From NCBI GenBank assembly GCA_019420345.1, contig JAHZHI010000020.1:1-32651 (forward strand): a stretch of 32,651 nucleotides of DNA. Reading direction: 5' to 3'. The position numbers and the translations under genes were made by a program. Under the pieces are notes generated by a model. It made no database searches and had not been told where the DNA came from. It saw only the letters and a program-made list of their open reading frames with translations. The DNA is from Peptococcaceae bacterium (GTDB lineage: Bacteria > Bacillota > Peptococcia > Peptococcales > Peptococcaceae). Below are positions 32,651 through 32,651 of the stretch, piece by piece. Every line of letters starts with the position of its first letter. Positions within the stretch are counted from its first letter, which is position 1.

Positions 32651-32651
32651 A

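Noticed and set aside
1..32651. CRISPR array, insertion sequence, integron, prophage or attachment-site repeats
   Set aside because: No regularly spaced repeats, transposase or integrase genes, or direct repeats at the tRNA ends were seen by eye.

Overview
This window is compact bacterial chromosomal DNA of fairly low GC content (not counted exactly). Shine-Dalgarno sites are strong AGGAGG types, genes are packed into long operons with 1 to 11 base overlaps, and U-tract terminators are clear. The gene content (GatCAB amidotransferase, a YdbC/PC4-like protein, a PrsA-like foldase lipoprotein, a TM287/288-type heterodimeric exporter, ArgJ-type arginine synthesis) fits a Bacillota bacterium. An anaerobic lineage such as Negativicutes or Clostridia is my inference; no marker here proves it. 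I see no insertion sequence, prophage, CRISPR array or sign of recent transfer.

Positions 1-9210, minus strand: one arginine operon, argC-argJ-argB-argD-tyrA-orf109-argF-argG-argH. It has a sigma70-type promoter whose -35 lies under an 18-bp ARG-box palindrome, and it ends in an intrinsic terminator. Its enzymes take glutamate through the acetylated (ArgJ-recycled) route to ornithine and on to arginine. Unusually, a prephenate dehydrogenase gene (tyrosine synthesis) and an unrecognised 109-residue protein sit in the middle, coupled by overlaps to argD and argF.

Positions 9240-14936: a divergent CinA-C (PncC-type) gene with a non-standard N-terminus converges on a mfd-foldase pair; a bidirectional terminator separates them. 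Positions 14950-20545, minus strand: an amino-acid ABC importer (binding lipoprotein and permease, no ATPase) heads a likely operon with the housekeeping genes ispE, glmU, prs and pth.

Positions 20598-24360, plus strand: tRNA-Arg(CCG) with its promoter and terminator, followed directly by two genes for an asymmetric heterodimeric ABC exporter. Positions 24360-30502, minus strand: ligA-gatC-gatA-gatB-deoC-ydbC, an operon joining DNA ligase, the Asp/Glu-tRNA amidotransferase, deoxyribose-phosphate aldolase and a small ssDNA-binding-like protein. Positions 30568-32035: an iron-containing alcohol dehydrogenase with its own promoter and terminator. Positions 32039-32650: rplS with a structured leader, behind a tRNA-Val/tRNA-Asp pair.

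Most of the window is ordinary core metabolism and information processing. The points most worth a second look are the tyrA/orf109 insertion in the arginine operon, the unusual CinA-like protein, the exporter genes placed directly behind a tRNA terminator, and the rplS leader. I did not find a convincing new multi-gene system.
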